Origin: Thiodiazotropha sp037384425
Lineage (GTDB): Bacteria; Pseudomonadota; Gammaproteobacteria; Chromatiales; Chromatiaceae
Assembly (NCBI GenBank): GCA_037384425.1
Contig: JARROA010000002.1
Location: 1 to 64,000 of the forward strand
DNA length: 64,000 bases
Reading direction: 5' to 3'
Part shown: positions 17,479 through 26,513 of the stretch, piece by piece
How the letters are laid out: every line of letters starts with the position of its first letter
Numbering within the stretch: position 1 is the stretch's first letter
Notes under the pieces: generated by a model
Told to the model about the DNA's origin: nothing
What the model saw: only the letters and a program-made list of their open reading frames with translations
The model's database searches: none
Position numbers and translations under genes: made by a program

Positions 17479-17799
17479 TCAGTCGCTGAAACTGGTCTCT
17501 TCAGGTTGACCGCTGTTGTCGATGACCACCCGCTTGACTCCCGGCATGCGCGAAGCGATGTAGCCGCCCATCATCAACGCCAGGCTCTCGTTGTGGGTCT
17601 CCAGCGCGGTCAGCAGCTTGCCGGCGACCAGCTGGCAGCGTTGTGTCCGGTCCGGATCGCGCACCCAGTGCTGACCCAACTGCCAGCCCTTGTCCATGTC
17701 CTTGTCCATCCGCTCGAAGGACTCCTGCATGGACTCCAGGTAGTCCTCCGGAATCTCCAGGTTCATTGACCAGTCGTCGATAATCAGATTTAGTTGCAT
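17479..17799 (-). CDS. Small conserved-looking hypothetical protein (106 aa)
   Basis: A 106-residue acidic soluble protein starting MQLNLIIDDWSMNLEIPEDY. Helical, no signal peptide, cysteine pattern or known motif. An ATG two codons upstream (17805) is equally possible. It is flanked by repeat DNA on its 3' side and diverges from the 131-aa gene at 17930. Coding status is supported by codon-like GC periodicity and the absence of a competing frame; function unknown. Confidence 0.6.
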   Translation of the reverse strand: MQLNLIIDDWSMNLEIPEDYLESMQESFERMDKDMDKGWQLGQHWVRDPDRTQRCQLVAGKLLTALETHNESLALMMGGYIASRMPGVKRVVIDNSGQPEETSFSD

Positions 17800-17929
17800 G
17801 ATCAAACAGACTTCTTCGATTCAACAATTCGAAACAACCACCGGATACGGTCTATTCCGCAGTGCAGGCCGCCAGTGGGTCATATCGTGTCACTGCATGA
17901 TCCGGTGACAGAGAGGCAAAATCAAGCAT

Positions 17930-18325
17930 ATGGACGATCGGGAATTACTCGCGCTGGTGGAGCTGGGGGGCTACCCTAATTTCGTGCCGCTCTACCAGCG
18001 ACTGGGCTATCGGGTGGAGATGGTCAACTCGGTGCGCAAGGCGCAGGCCTGGTTGAAATCCCACCGGCCGAAGGTGGTGGTGGCGGAGTTCTACGCCGAT
18101 CCACAGTTTCGCGACCGGGTCAGCAACCTGGAATCGCTGCTGGCCACGCTGCAGCGTTACAACGTGGAGGCCAGGGTGGTGGTGTTTCTCGACACCACAT
18201 ATCTGGCCCATCTGGAGAAGGTCAGGACCCGCTATGCGGTGCACGCGGTATTGACCTATCCGATTCAGGAGGCCGATCTGGAGCAGGCCCTGCGGAGCTT
18301 TGACGAAACTGATTACGCACCATGA
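17930..18325 (+). CDS. Hypothetical 131-aa protein, possibly receiver-like fold
   Basis: Starts MDDRELLALVELGGYPNFVP. Alternating predicted beta strands and helices (RVEMVNS, KVVVAEF, ARVVVFLDTTY, HAVLTYPIQEADLEQAL) resemble the CheY fold with a PI pair near the end, but the acidic phosphorylation triad is not evident, so receiver function is only a guess. Divergent from the small gene at 17479. Confidence 0.6.
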   Translation: MDDRELLALVELGGYPNFVPLYQRLGYRVEMVNSVRKAQAWLKSHRPKVVVAEFYADPQFRDRVSNLESLLATLQRYNVEARVVVFLDTTYLAHLEKVRTRYAVHAVLTYPIQEADLEQALRSFDETDYAP

Positions 18326-18370
18326 TCAGCCATGCTGACGGCAGGTTCGGGAATTGAGTTATGGTCTGAA

Positions 18371-18660
18371 AAGTTTTGAGTTTTTAGTGATGAGTTTTGA
18401 GTTGAGGTGTTCGCCGCGCTAACGAATTATCGAGTCCCCCTCTCCCAGACCCTCTCCCGCGGGGGGGAGAGGGGACCTTCTTTTCGAGAGCATCGCAAAC
18501 GTCCAGTCTGGTCGCAGGCGCAAGCTGCCCGGTTAACTCTATTCCAGATCCGTGCATTCCCTCTCCCCTCGCGGGAGAGGGCCAGGGAGAGGGGGGGTAT
18601 TAAACTCGTGAGCGCGGCGAACTCATCCACTCAAAACTAAAAACTCAACACTCAAAACTG
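18371..18660. repeat. MITE-like element with about 55-bp terminal inverted repeats
   Basis: The left arm starts AGTTTTGAGTTTTTAG and ends TTCGCCGCGCTAACGA; the right arm is its imperfect inverse, ending CTCAAAACTG. Inside sit two inverted copies of a C/G-tract repeat (about 18435-18475 and 18558-18597). No coding frame spans it, and no transposase is nearby. This accounts for most of the gap 18326-18731. Confidence 0.7.
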
Positions 18661-18731
18661 TTCTAATTTCTGATCCTTTGCTGAGTAAAGCGGGAGATCA
18701 GATTAATGAATAACAAACAGGAGAAGTCACC

Positions 18732-19406
18732 ATGCTGGTAGAGATCGAGGGCCTGTTGCAGCCCGCCCAATTAAATAAGATCGACGAGATACTGGCCAAG
18801 TCCACCTTCGTCGACGGCAAGCTGACCGCCGGTAAGGCGGCCAGCCGGGTGAAGAACAACGAGGAGTTGAAGGGGGAGCCGCAGCAGATGGAGCTGCTGA
18901 TCCGCATTCTCACCAGTGCCCTGGCCCACAATCCCACCTTCCGCTCGGCGGTGCTGCCCTACCGCATGGCCGATCCCATCTTCGCCCGCTATCAGCCGGG
19001 CATGACCTACGGAGACCATGTGGACGATCCACTGATGGGGTTGAGCGGTCAGCGTTTCCGCAGTGACGTCTCCATGACCATCTTCCTGCGCGAGCCGGAG
19101 AGCTACGCAGGCGGTGAGCTGGTGGTGCGCACCACCTTCGGCGAGAAGCGGATCAAGTTGAAGGCGGGCAGCGCGGTGATCTACCCCTCCTCCAGCCTGC
19201 ACCACGTGGCGGAGGTGACGCAGGGCGAGCGGCTGGTGGCCCTGGCCTGGATCCAGAGCTATGTGCGCGATCCCGCCCGGCGGGAACTGCTCTACGAACT
19301 CGACCTGGCGCGCGAACAGCTGCTGGAACAGGCGCCCGGGGAGTCGACCACCGGTCTGGTCGACAAGTCCTATGCCAATCTGTTGCGCATGTGGAGCGAC
19401 GTCTGA
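18732..19406 (+). CDS. Fe(II)/2-oxoglutarate-dependent hydroxylase, PiuC/YbiX type
   Basis: The 224-residue protein belongs to the PKHD-type hydroxylases. The iron facial triad is visible as His96 and Asp98 in YGDHVDDP and a histidine at 157 or 158 in SSLHHVAEV, with an arginine ten residues later (GERLVALAW) to bind 2-oxoglutarate. PiuC homologues are often linked to iron/siderophore uptake, but no such gene is adjacent. AGGAGAAG precedes the ATG by 6 nt. The substrate is unknown. Confidence 0.88.
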   Translation: MLVEIEGLLQPAQLNKIDEILAKSTFVDGKLTAGKAASRVKNNEELKGEPQQMELLIRILTSALAHNPTFRSAVLPYRMADPIFARYQPGMTYGDHVDDPLMGLSGQRFRSDVSMTIFLREPESYAGGELVVRTTFGEKRIKLKAGSAVIYPSSSLHHVAEVTQGERLVALAWIQSYVRDPARRELLYELDLAREQLLEQAPGESTTGLVDKSYANLLRMWSDV

Positions 19407-19591
19407 GCGGACCTCCCGGCTTGCACGCGAAACAGCGCCTTGCCTCTGTATCGGGACGAGGGTACGGACAGCGGGTCGCCGGGAATCGTTTTACTGCCTC
19501 CCAATACGAAATAAAAATGCTGAAACTTCATGAATTTGTCACTGCCCGGCTGGTCGGTTAACCTTCCCTTCTCGGTTTGAGTGAGAAGCGC

Positions 19592-21148
19592 ATGGCACCA
19601 CAATCCATCTCCTATCTGCTGCCGGACGGGCTCGACCTGGATGGCCTGAGGCACCAACTGGCGGAATCGAACAGCCTGCGCGAAGAGGCGCTGTCGAAGG
19701 CCGGACAGACCTTCTTCGACAGCTTCGACTGGCGCGTCTGGCAGGCCGGCGGCGAGCTGGTGCAGGAGCGCGATGAGATCAACCGGATCTGTTGGGTGGA
19801 CCGCAGGAGCGGTGAGTATCTGGAGTGCGAATTGAGCGACGCGATCCCCGGCTTCAGCGGGGAGCTGCCCGCGGGTCCGCTGCGGGAACGTCTGACCCCG
19901 GTGCTGGAGATGCGGGCGCTACTGCCATTGGTCACCATCACCCAGCAGCGACGTACCCTGCGCGTGCTCGACGACGAAGAGAAGACTGTGGTTCGCGTGG
20001 TACTGCAGGAGAACCGCTTCACATCCATCGATGGCAAGCTCAGCGGCGAGCTGGAAGGGCGCGTGCTGCTGAAGCCGCTCAAGGGTTACGACGACCACTT
20101 CGAGGCCCTGCATGCCCAGCTGGAAAAGCTCCAGCTGATCCCGGCGGAGCGCACCCTGTACGAGGACGCGCTGGCCGGCATCGGCCGCAAGCCGGGGGAC
20201 TACAGCCCCAAACTCAACTACATGCTCGATCCGGATGCCCGTGCCGACGCCACCGCCAAGAAAATCATGCTCAGCCTGCTCGACACCCTGGAGGCCAACG
20301 TCGACGGCACCAAGGCCAATCTCGACAGCGAATTTCTCCATGACCTGCGGGTAGCCACCCGGCGCACCCGTTCGGCGATGACGCAGATCAAGAGCGTCTT
20401 CGATCCCAGGGAGCTGGCTCCCTTCAAGGATGGTTTCGGCTGGTTGGGCAAGGTCACCGGGCCGACCCGGGACATGGACGTCTATCTGTTGCAGTTCCCC
20501 GAATATAGGGCCAGCCTGCCGGCGCCGATCCAGGCCGATCTCGACCCCTTTCACGACTTTCTCGTCAAACACCACGAAGAGGCGCAGAAGACGCTGGTCA
20601 AAAAGATCAATTCGCCTCACTTCCGCAAGCTGATGAAATCCTGGCGCGCCTGGCTCAACCAGCCGCTGCCGAAGAAGCCCAAGGCGCCCAACGCCCTGCG
20701 CCCGATCGCGGAACTCTCCGATCAGCGTATCCGCAAGCTCTACCTCAAAGTGATCAAGGACGGCGAGGCGATCAAACCCGATTCGAAGCCTGAATTACTG
20801 CACAACCTGCGCAAGGACTGTAAAAAGCTCCGCTACATGATGGAGTTCTTCCAGAGCCTCTATCCCAAACCGGAGATACGGTCGCTGATCAAGGAGATGA
20901 AGACCCTGCTCGACAATCTGGGCGAGTTCCAGGATCTGCAGGTACAGGCCGAATCCCTCGAGACCTTCGGCAAGCAGATGATGAAGGAGGGCGCGCCCGC
21001 CAGCGCCCTCATGGCCATGGGCATCCTGGTGGGTAAATTGCTGGAACGCCAGGCCAGGGCCAGAGAGGAGTTCGCCGGTCTCTTCGAAGCTTTCAGCAGC
21101 ACGCCGAATCGCCAGGCCTTCCAGAAGCTGTTCTACGGGAGCTTGTGA
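19592..21148 (+). CDS. CHAD-domain protein (polyphosphate-binding type)
   Basis: A 518-residue protein. The first 200 residues have a CYTH/triphosphatase-like composition but no clear ExExK signature. From about residue 215 to the end is a CHAD domain with the paired basic helices HDLRVATRRTRS and LHNLRKDCKKLRYMM. CHAD domains bind polyphosphate and several are found on polyphosphate granules. The ATG at 19592 is chosen; a TTG 15 nt upstream is possible. The TGA stop overlaps the ATG of a ParA-like gene (TGATG), implying coupled translation and a joint function. Confidence 0.85.
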   Translation: MAPQSISYLLPDGLDLDGLRHQLAESNSLREEALSKAGQTFFDSFDWRVWQAGGELVQERDEINRICWVDRRSGEYLECELSDAIPGFSGELPAGPLRERLTPVLEMRALLPLVTITQQRRTLRVLDDEEKTVVRVVLQENRFTSIDGKLSGELEGRVLLKPLKGYDDHFEALHAQLEKLQLIPAERTLYEDALAGIGRKPGDYSPKLNYMLDPDARADATAKKIMLSLLDTLEANVDGTKANLDSEFLHDLRVATRRTRSAMTQIKSVFDPRELAPFKDGFGWLGKVTGPTRDMDVYLLQFPEYRASLPAPIQADLDPFHDFLVKHHEEAQKTLVKKINSPHFRKLMKSWRAWLNQPLPKKPKAPNALRPIAELSDQRIRKLYLKVIKDGEAIKPDSKPELLHNLRKDCKKLRYMMEFFQSLYPKPEIRSLIKEMKTLLDNLGEFQDLQVQAESLETFGKQMMKEGAPASALMAMGILVGKLLERQARAREEFAGLFEAFSSTPNRQAFQKLFYGSL

Positions 21149-21894
21149 TGCATATCATCGGGGTCTACAACATCAAGGGTGGGGTCGGCAAGACGGCGAC
21201 CGCCGTCAATCTGGCCTATCTGGCGGCGAAGCAGGGCTACCGTACCCTGATCTGGGACCTCGATCCTCAGGCGGCGGCCACCTTCTACTTCCGCATCAAG
21301 CCGAAAGTGAAGGGGGGCAGCAAGAAACTGGTCGCCGGCAAGATCGATCTGGACGAGGTGGTCAAGGCTACCGACTTCGAGAACCTCGATATGCTGCCGG
21401 CCGACTTCTCCTACCGCAACATGGACCTGCGTCTGGAGGACGCGAAGAAGCCGACCAAACAGTTGCTCAAGTTGCTGCGACCGCTCTCCCAGGCCTATGA
21501 CTACGTGTTTCTCGATTGCCCGCCCAGTATCTCACTGGTATCGGAGAATATCTTCCGCGCTGCCGAGGGTCTGCTGCTGCCGCTGATTCCCACCACACTC
21601 TCCCTGCGTACCTATCAACAGCTGCTCGACTTCCTCGAAGGGCACCGCATCACCGGCCTGGAGCTGATGCCCTTCTTCTCCATGGTCGACCGCAGAAAGC
21701 GCATGCATCTCGATGTCATGCGTGAACTCCCCGATGAGCGCGAAGAACTGCTCAAGGCCCAGATACCCTACGCCAGCGATGTGGAGAAGATGGGCATTCA
21801 CCGTATGCCGGTCGAGGCCTTTGCACCTCACAGCTTCGCCGCCAGCGCCTACCAGGCGTTGTGGATGGATGTGCAGAAGCGTCTCGGCAAGTAG
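21148..21894 (+). CDS. ParA/MinD-family ATPase linked to the CHAD gene
   Basis: A 248-residue P-loop ATPase. The deviant Walker A reads YNIKGGVGKTA with its signature lysine; Walker A' is WDLDPQAAA and Walker B YVFLDCPPS. There is no N-terminal DNA-binding helix-turn-helix and no parB or parS nearby, which argues against chromosome partitioning and for cargo positioning, as in McdA-like systems. The start ATG overlaps the CHAD stop. A GTG one codon upstream is possible. Confidence 0.9.
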   Translation: MHIIGVYNIKGGVGKTATAVNLAYLAAKQGYRTLIWDLDPQAAATFYFRIKPKVKGGSKKLVAGKIDLDEVVKATDFENLDMLPADFSYRNMDLRLEDAKKPTKQLLKLLRPLSQAYDYVFLDCPPSISLVSENIFRAAEGLLLPLIPTTLSLRTYQQLLDFLEGHRITGLELMPFFSMVDRRKRMHLDVMRELPDEREELLKAQIPYASDVEKMGIHRMPVEAFAPHSFAASAYQALWMDVQKRLGK

Positions 21895-22162
21895 CACGCA
21901 AAAAATGCGGGCGGAACCGGGTGAGTGCACGGGGTATGGGTCGAAAGTTTGGCCTGTCACTCCCAATGGGTTCTGGTGGGGGGGACGATTCTTCAGATGG
22001 CCCCACAGGCGATTTCGTGCTGGCCTGGGAATCTCATTCCGTAAACCCCTAAATTCAGCCTGAATTCCCGAATTCCAACCGAAACCAGGTCAAAAAAGCA
22101 CATTTTCTGCCGATTTATCGGGTAACAGAGTGTAGTCAGATAGGGAGACGGGTCTACCTTCC

Positions 22163-22190
22163 TTGTGTCGCTGGACTCAACCGATATAAT
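22163..22190 (+). promoter_or_regulatory. Sigma70 promoter for the GH13 gene
   Basis: TTGTGT (22163-22168) and a perfect TATAAT (22185-22190) are separated by 16 bp, about 60 nt upstream of the ATG at 22250. The rest of 21895-22249 shows no gene. Confidence 0.6.
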
Positions 22191-22249
22191 CGCGGTTGGC
22201 CGAAATCGCTGCAGGGACAGCGACATAAGAAAAACGATCCGAGTTTGAG

Positions 22250-24001
22250 ATGCAGAAGTCATTAAACGACCCGACACGGCAGGCCTTGCCTTCCGGAGTC
22301 ATGTTGAACGCCTACCCCGACAGTATCGGGGGCAAATTGTCCGATATCGTCCGTATGTTGCGTCGTCCCGAATTCAAGGACGCCTTCTCACTGTTCTATA
22401 TTCTGCCCACCTTTTTCAACAGCGACCTGGACCGCGGTTTTTCGATCATTGACTACGATCTTAATCGGGAACTGGTATCAGAGAACGACGTCGAGGCGCT
22501 GAAGGCGCTTGGCATCACCTTCAAGTTCGATCTCATCCTCAACCACCTCTCGGTGGCCTCGCCCCAATTCCGGGATCTGCTGGAAAAGGGCGATGCGTCC
22601 GAATACCGGCACTTCTTCGTCGACTGGAACGCCTTCTGGCGCGACCACGGCGAGATGGGGGAGGAGGGCTACATCGTGCCCAGGCCTGAGTACCTGAACA
22701 AGCTGTTCATGCGCAAGCCGGGTCTGCCGATCCTCAAAGTCGCCTTTCCCGACGGCTCACAACGACCCTATTGGAACACCTTCTATCAACAGGTCGGCTA
22801 CAGTGAAGTGACGCCACGGGATTTCTCTGGCATTCAAGGGGTGAGTCGAGACGCTGCCCGTGTGATCGCCACGCTGGTGAATGAGAATATCGCGGCCGGC
22901 AGGGAACCTGAGCAGATGCACCTGGACGGCTATGCCCATTACAAGAGCAAAATTCTGCCGGCGCTGGAAAGAAAACGCACCTATCTGGGTCAAATGGATC
23001 TCAACGCCCGCTCGGAAGAGGTCTGGGCGTTCTATGATGAGACCCTCAAGAAACTCAAGCGCTACGGCGCCAAGATCATCCGCCTCGACGCCTTTGCCTA
23101 TCTGCACAAGGAGCCGGGAGAGGCCAACTTCTTCAACCAGCCCGGAACCTGGGCCTACCTGGAGCGATTGAAAGCGATCGCCAGGCGGTATGACCTCACC
23201 ATCTTTCCCGAGGTGCACGCCCAGTACGGCACGGGCCTGCATGAGCAGGTGGCGACCAAGGGCTATCCCATCTACGATTTCTTCTTTCCCGGACTGGTGA
23301 TCGACGCACTGGAGCGGGGCACCTGTGTCCACCTGCTCGACTGGATCGACGATATCCGGAAGAAGGGCCTGCAGACCATCAACATGCTGGGCTGCCATGA
23401 CGGTATTCCGGTGCTCGACCTGCAAGGTATCAAGACCGATGGCGACAGCCGTAAACTGCTGCTCGACGACACGGAGATCGAAGCGGTCATCGAGCGCATC
23501 CTCGATCACGGCGGGCTGGTGAAGAACCTCTACGGTCCTGACGGCAAGAAGATCTCCTATTATCAGGTCAACGCCACCTTTTTCAGTGCCCTTGGCGAAG
23601 ACGAGCGCAAGCTGAGACTGGCGCGGGCGATTCAGCTCTTCATGCCGGGCATTCCCCAGATCTGGTATCTCGACCTCTTCGCCGGCAAAAACGATTACGA
23701 GGCCGTCGATCGCGGCGGGCCGGCCGGACACAAGGAGATCAACCGCACCAATCTCAGTCTCGACGACATCGAACAGCGGATGCATTGGCCTCTGGTGCAG
23801 GATCAGCTGGAGATGATTCGTCTGCGTAATGGTTCACCCGCCTTTCGTGGACAACTCAGTGTCGAGTCGGCAGAGCCCCATCAGTTGACCCTGCAGTGGC
23901 GGCATGACGACTGCAGTGCGGTGCTGTGCGCCGACTTGCGCAGTCTCGGTTTCACAATCGAGCATCGCATCGGGGACGAACGGCGGGAGTTGATTTACTA
24001 G
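22250..24001 (+). CDS. GH13 subfamily-18-like glycoside phosphorylase (sucrose phosphorylase family)
   Basis: A 583-residue alpha-amylase-fold enzyme resembling sucrose and glucosylglycerate phosphorylases, which transfer glucosyl groups to phosphate. The catalytic triad is visible: nucleophile Asp280 in IIRLDAFAY, acid/base Glu321 in FPEVHAQYG and stabiliser Asp384 in GCHDGIPVLD. FKFDLILNHLSVASP is the first conserved GH13 block. It lies alone behind its own promoter. The substrate cannot be read from sequence; glucosylglycerate or sucrose (compatible solutes) are plausible. Confidence 0.85.
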   Translation: MQKSLNDPTRQALPSGVMLNAYPDSIGGKLSDIVRMLRRPEFKDAFSLFYILPTFFNSDLDRGFSIIDYDLNRELVSENDVEALKALGITFKFDLILNHLSVASPQFRDLLEKGDASEYRHFFVDWNAFWRDHGEMGEEGYIVPRPEYLNKLFMRKPGLPILKVAFPDGSQRPYWNTFYQQVGYSEVTPRDFSGIQGVSRDAARVIATLVNENIAAGREPEQMHLDGYAHYKSKILPALERKRTYLGQMDLNARSEEVWAFYDETLKKLKRYGAKIIRLDAFAYLHKEPGEANFFNQPGTWAYLERLKAIARRYDLTIFPEVHAQYGTGLHEQVATKGYPIYDFFFPGLVIDALERGTCVHLLDWIDDIRKKGLQTINMLGCHDGIPVLDLQGIKTDGDSRKLLLDDTEIEAVIERILDHGGLVKNLYGPDGKKISYYQVNATFFSALGEDERKLRLARAIQLFMPGIPQIWYLDLFAGKNDYEAVDRGGPAGHKEINRTNLSLDDIEQRMHWPLVQDQLEMIRLRNGSPAFRGQLSVESAEPHQLTLQWRHDDCSAVLCADLRSLGFTIEHRIGDERRELIY

Positions 24002-24129
24002 TCGTCGTTTTGTCAATCCCAGGTCTATGTCTGAGGCTTGCCGCATCCCGATACGCCTGCCTTCCGCTCAAAATTTCCTCTCCGCCGCCGATATACAGGC
24101 TGTTGGCAACTTTCCGGACGGGAAAAGCC

Positions 24130-24585
24130 GTGTCAGACGCTATCTTGAACCATGTCGACGAACACGAGGCGAGGGTGATCGCCCAGGCGCCCGTGCTGGT
24201 GTTTCTTCTGGTCTCGGCCGCGGATGGCACCATCGACAAGCGCGAGATCAAAGGCGTCGAGTCACTGCTGAGCAGTGAACCCTACAGTGACCTGTTCGCG
24301 GTCATGGTCCGGGCCAGGCTCTCAATCAACGACACCCTCAGACAGCTGACCGAGAACCCCGTCGATTATCTGCAGGAGCTGAAGCGTATCGACAGGGTGC
24401 TGGACAACCGCCTGCCATCCGCCCTGTCATTGAAGCTGAAACAGCAACTCTATGATCTGGGACACCACGTCGCACTCTCCTCCGGACGCTTCCTTGGCTT
24501 GGTGGGCGATCCGGTCAGCAAGCAGGAGCTCACCGCGCTGAAGGTGATCGCCGGCCTCTTCGGCATCGCTGAGACACAGCAGTGA
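24130..24585 (+). CDS. TerB-like cytoplasmic protein
   Basis: A 151-residue alpha-helical protein. The segment FLLVSAADGTIDKREIKGVESLL matches the opening of TerB-like domains, with an acidic DGTIDKRE cluster like their metal-binding loop. The GTG at 24130 (VSDAILNHVDEHEAR) is preferred because the frame upstream reads across intergenic DNA. Function in these isolated TerB proteins is unknown; tellurite resistance should not be assumed. Confidence 0.65.
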   Translation: MSDAILNHVDEHEARVIAQAPVLVFLLVSAADGTIDKREIKGVESLLSSEPYSDLFAVMVRARLSINDTLRQLTENPVDYLQELKRIDRVLDNRLPSALSLKLKQQLYDLGHHVALSSGRFLGLVGDPVSKQELTALKVIAGLFGIAETQQ

Positions 24586-24746
24586 TGCCTTGCGCTGCCC
24601 TTGGCTGAAGTGCCGCGTCCCTTTTGGGATCGGGCGACATCCCCTGACATCATCCTCCCGGATTCGGAGCGTCCCGGATGCCGGCGTGTATTGTCGATTC
24701 CCGAGCCGCTACAATAGAGGGCTTTGGACTATCGTGTTGTAAGCCC

Positions 24747-25676
24747 GTGAGCGCACTGCTAATCGAAAATCTCCACAAGACCTACCGTAACGGCTTCGAG
24801 GCCCTCAAGGGCATCAGCCTGAGGGTCGAGGCGGGCGACTTCTTTGCCCTGCTGGGTCCCAACGGAGCGGGTAAGTCGACGGCGATCAGCATCATCGCCT
24901 CGCTGATCAACAAGAGCTCGGGGCGTGTTGCCATCTATGGCCACGACCTGGATACCGAAAAGGAGGCCGCCAAGCGCCAGATCGGCCTGGTGCCGCAGGA
25001 GTTCAACTTCAACATGTGGGAGCCGGTGGTGGAGATCCTGGTCAACCAGGCCGGCTACTACGGCATCCCGCGCAAGCTCGCCTTCGAGCGGGCGGAAACC
25101 TACCTCAAACAGCTCGATCTGTGGGACAAGCGCCATACCCAGGCGCGCTGGCTCTCCGGTGGCATGAAACGTCGCCTGATGATCGCCCGCGCCCTGGTGC
25201 ACCAGCCGCGCCTGCTGATTCTCGACGAGCCGACCGCCGGGGTCGATATCGAGATCCGTCGCTCCATGTGGCTTTTTTTGCGCGAGATCAACCGCCAGGG
25301 CACCACCATCATTCTCACCACGCACTACCTGGAGGAGGCGGAGAGCCTGTGCCGTAACATCGCCATCATCGATCATGGCCGCATCATCGAGCAGACCAGC
25401 ATGGCGCGTCTGCTGAGCCAGCTCAACACCGAGCTCTTCGTGCTCAATCTGGACAAACCCCTGAGCGCGGTGCCCGAGGTGCCCGGGTACGGTGTGACAC
25501 TGGTGGATGCCGAGACCCTTGAGGTGGAGGTGCTGCGGGAGCAGTCGATGAACGACCTCTTCGCTGCGCTCTCGCAACAGGGCATTGCGGTGCTGAGTAT
25601 GCGCAACAAGCAGAACCGGCTGGAGCAGCTCTTCATCGACCTGGTCGACAGCGCCAAGCGGGAGCTGGCCTCATGA
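24747..25676 (+). CDS. ABC exporter ATP-binding subunit (YadG-like)
   Basis: A 309-residue ABC-2-type ATPase. Walker A GPNGAGKST, signature LSGGMKRRL, Walker B LLILDEPTAG and switch His in LTTHYLEEAE are present, followed by a C-terminal extension of about 90 residues. A GTG (24747) starts the conserved part, VSALLIENLHKTYRNGF. The ATGA overlap with the next gene marks a two-gene operon, equivalent to E. coli yadG-yadH. The exported substrate is unknown. Confidence 0.9.
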   Translation: MSALLIENLHKTYRNGFEALKGISLRVEAGDFFALLGPNGAGKSTAISIIASLINKSSGRVAIYGHDLDTEKEAAKRQIGLVPQEFNFNMWEPVVEILVNQAGYYGIPRKLAFERAETYLKQLDLWDKRHTQARWLSGGMKRRLMIARALVHQPRLLILDEPTAGVDIEIRRSMWLFLREINRQGTTIILTTHYLEEAESLCRNIAIIDHGRIIEQTSMARLLSQLNTELFVLNLDKPLSAVPEVPGYGVTLVDAETLEVEVLREQSMNDLFAALSQQGIAVLSMRNKQNRLEQLFIDLVDSAKRELAS

Positions 25677-26449
25677 ATGCCTGGCGCCTCTACGGCATCG
25701 CCTTTCAGACCATCGTCACCAAGGAGGTGCTGAGGTTCACGCGTATCTGGATGCAGACGCTGCTACCGCCGGCCATCACCACCACCCTCTACTTCATCAT
25801 CTTCGGTAAGCTGATCGGCGAACGCATTGGCGAGATGGGGGGCTACAGCTATATCGACTTCATCGTACCGGGCCTGATCCTGATGTCGGTGATCCAGAAC
25901 TCCTATGCCAACGTGGTCTCCTCCTTCTTCAGCACCAAACTGCAGCACTACATCGAGGAACTGTTGATCGCACCGGTTCCCAACTGGGTGATTCTGAGCG
26001 GTTATGTGGTCGGTGGCGTGGCGCGGGGTACCCTGGTCGGCATCCTGGTGACGATCATCTCGTTGTTCTTCACCGATCTGCAGATCAACAGCTACGCAGT
26101 GACCCTGCTGGTCTTCGTGTTGACCTCGATCCTGTTTGCCCTGGCCGGTTTCATCAACGCGGTATATGCCACCACCTTCGACGACATCTCGATCGTCCCG
26201 ACCTTCGTGTTGACGCCCCTGACCTATCTCGGCGGTGTCTTCTACTCCATCAGCCTGTTGCCGACGTTCTGGCAGAGTGTCTCATTGGGCAACCCGGTGC
26301 TCTACATGATCAACGCCTTCCGTTTCGGCATTCTCGGTGTCTCGGATATCGACATCGCGGTGGCGCTGACGATCATTCTCGTTTTCATCGTAGGGTTGAC
26401 GGTCTTCAGTCTGGTGCTGTTGGCGAGAGGGGTGGGGATCAAGAATTGA
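25673..26449 (+). CDS. ABC-2-type permease (YadH-like)
   Basis: A 258-residue inner-membrane protein with about six hydrophobic segments and the ABC-2 motif region (LTPLTYLGGVFYSISLLP, PVLYMINAFRFGILG). The ATG overlaps the stop of the ATPase gene. Together they form a half-size exporter of the drug/polysaccharide ABC-2 class. Confidence 0.9.
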   Translation: MNAWRLYGIAFQTIVTKEVLRFTRIWMQTLLPPAITTTLYFIIFGKLIGERIGEMGGYSYIDFIVPGLILMSVIQNSYANVVSSFFSTKLQHYIEELLIAPVPNWVILSGYVVGGVARGTLVGILVTIISLFFTDLQINSYAVTLLVFVLTSILFALAGFINAVYATTFDDISIVPTFVLTPLTYLGGVFYSISLLPTFWQSVSLGNPVLYMINAFRFGILGVSDIDIAVALTIILVFIVGLTVFSLVLLARGVGIKN

Positions 26450-26465
26450 TGCTCGAATCCTGTAT

Positions 26466-26483
26466 GGTGCGGCAAGCCGCACC
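26466..26483. repeat. REP-like hairpin (GTGCGGC family)
   Basis: GGTGCGGC-AA-GCCGCACC, a perfect 8-bp palindrome 17 nt after the permease stop, between convergent genes. No U-tract. Confidence 0.7.
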
Positions 26484-26513
26484 GATCATCGAGCTAACAG
26501 GCAGCCCCAGCGC

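Noticed and set aside
22757..23785. Minus-strand frame of 342 codons opposite the GH13 gene
   Set aside because: Shadow of a conserved enzyme with complete catalytic residues; no start signal or motif of its own.
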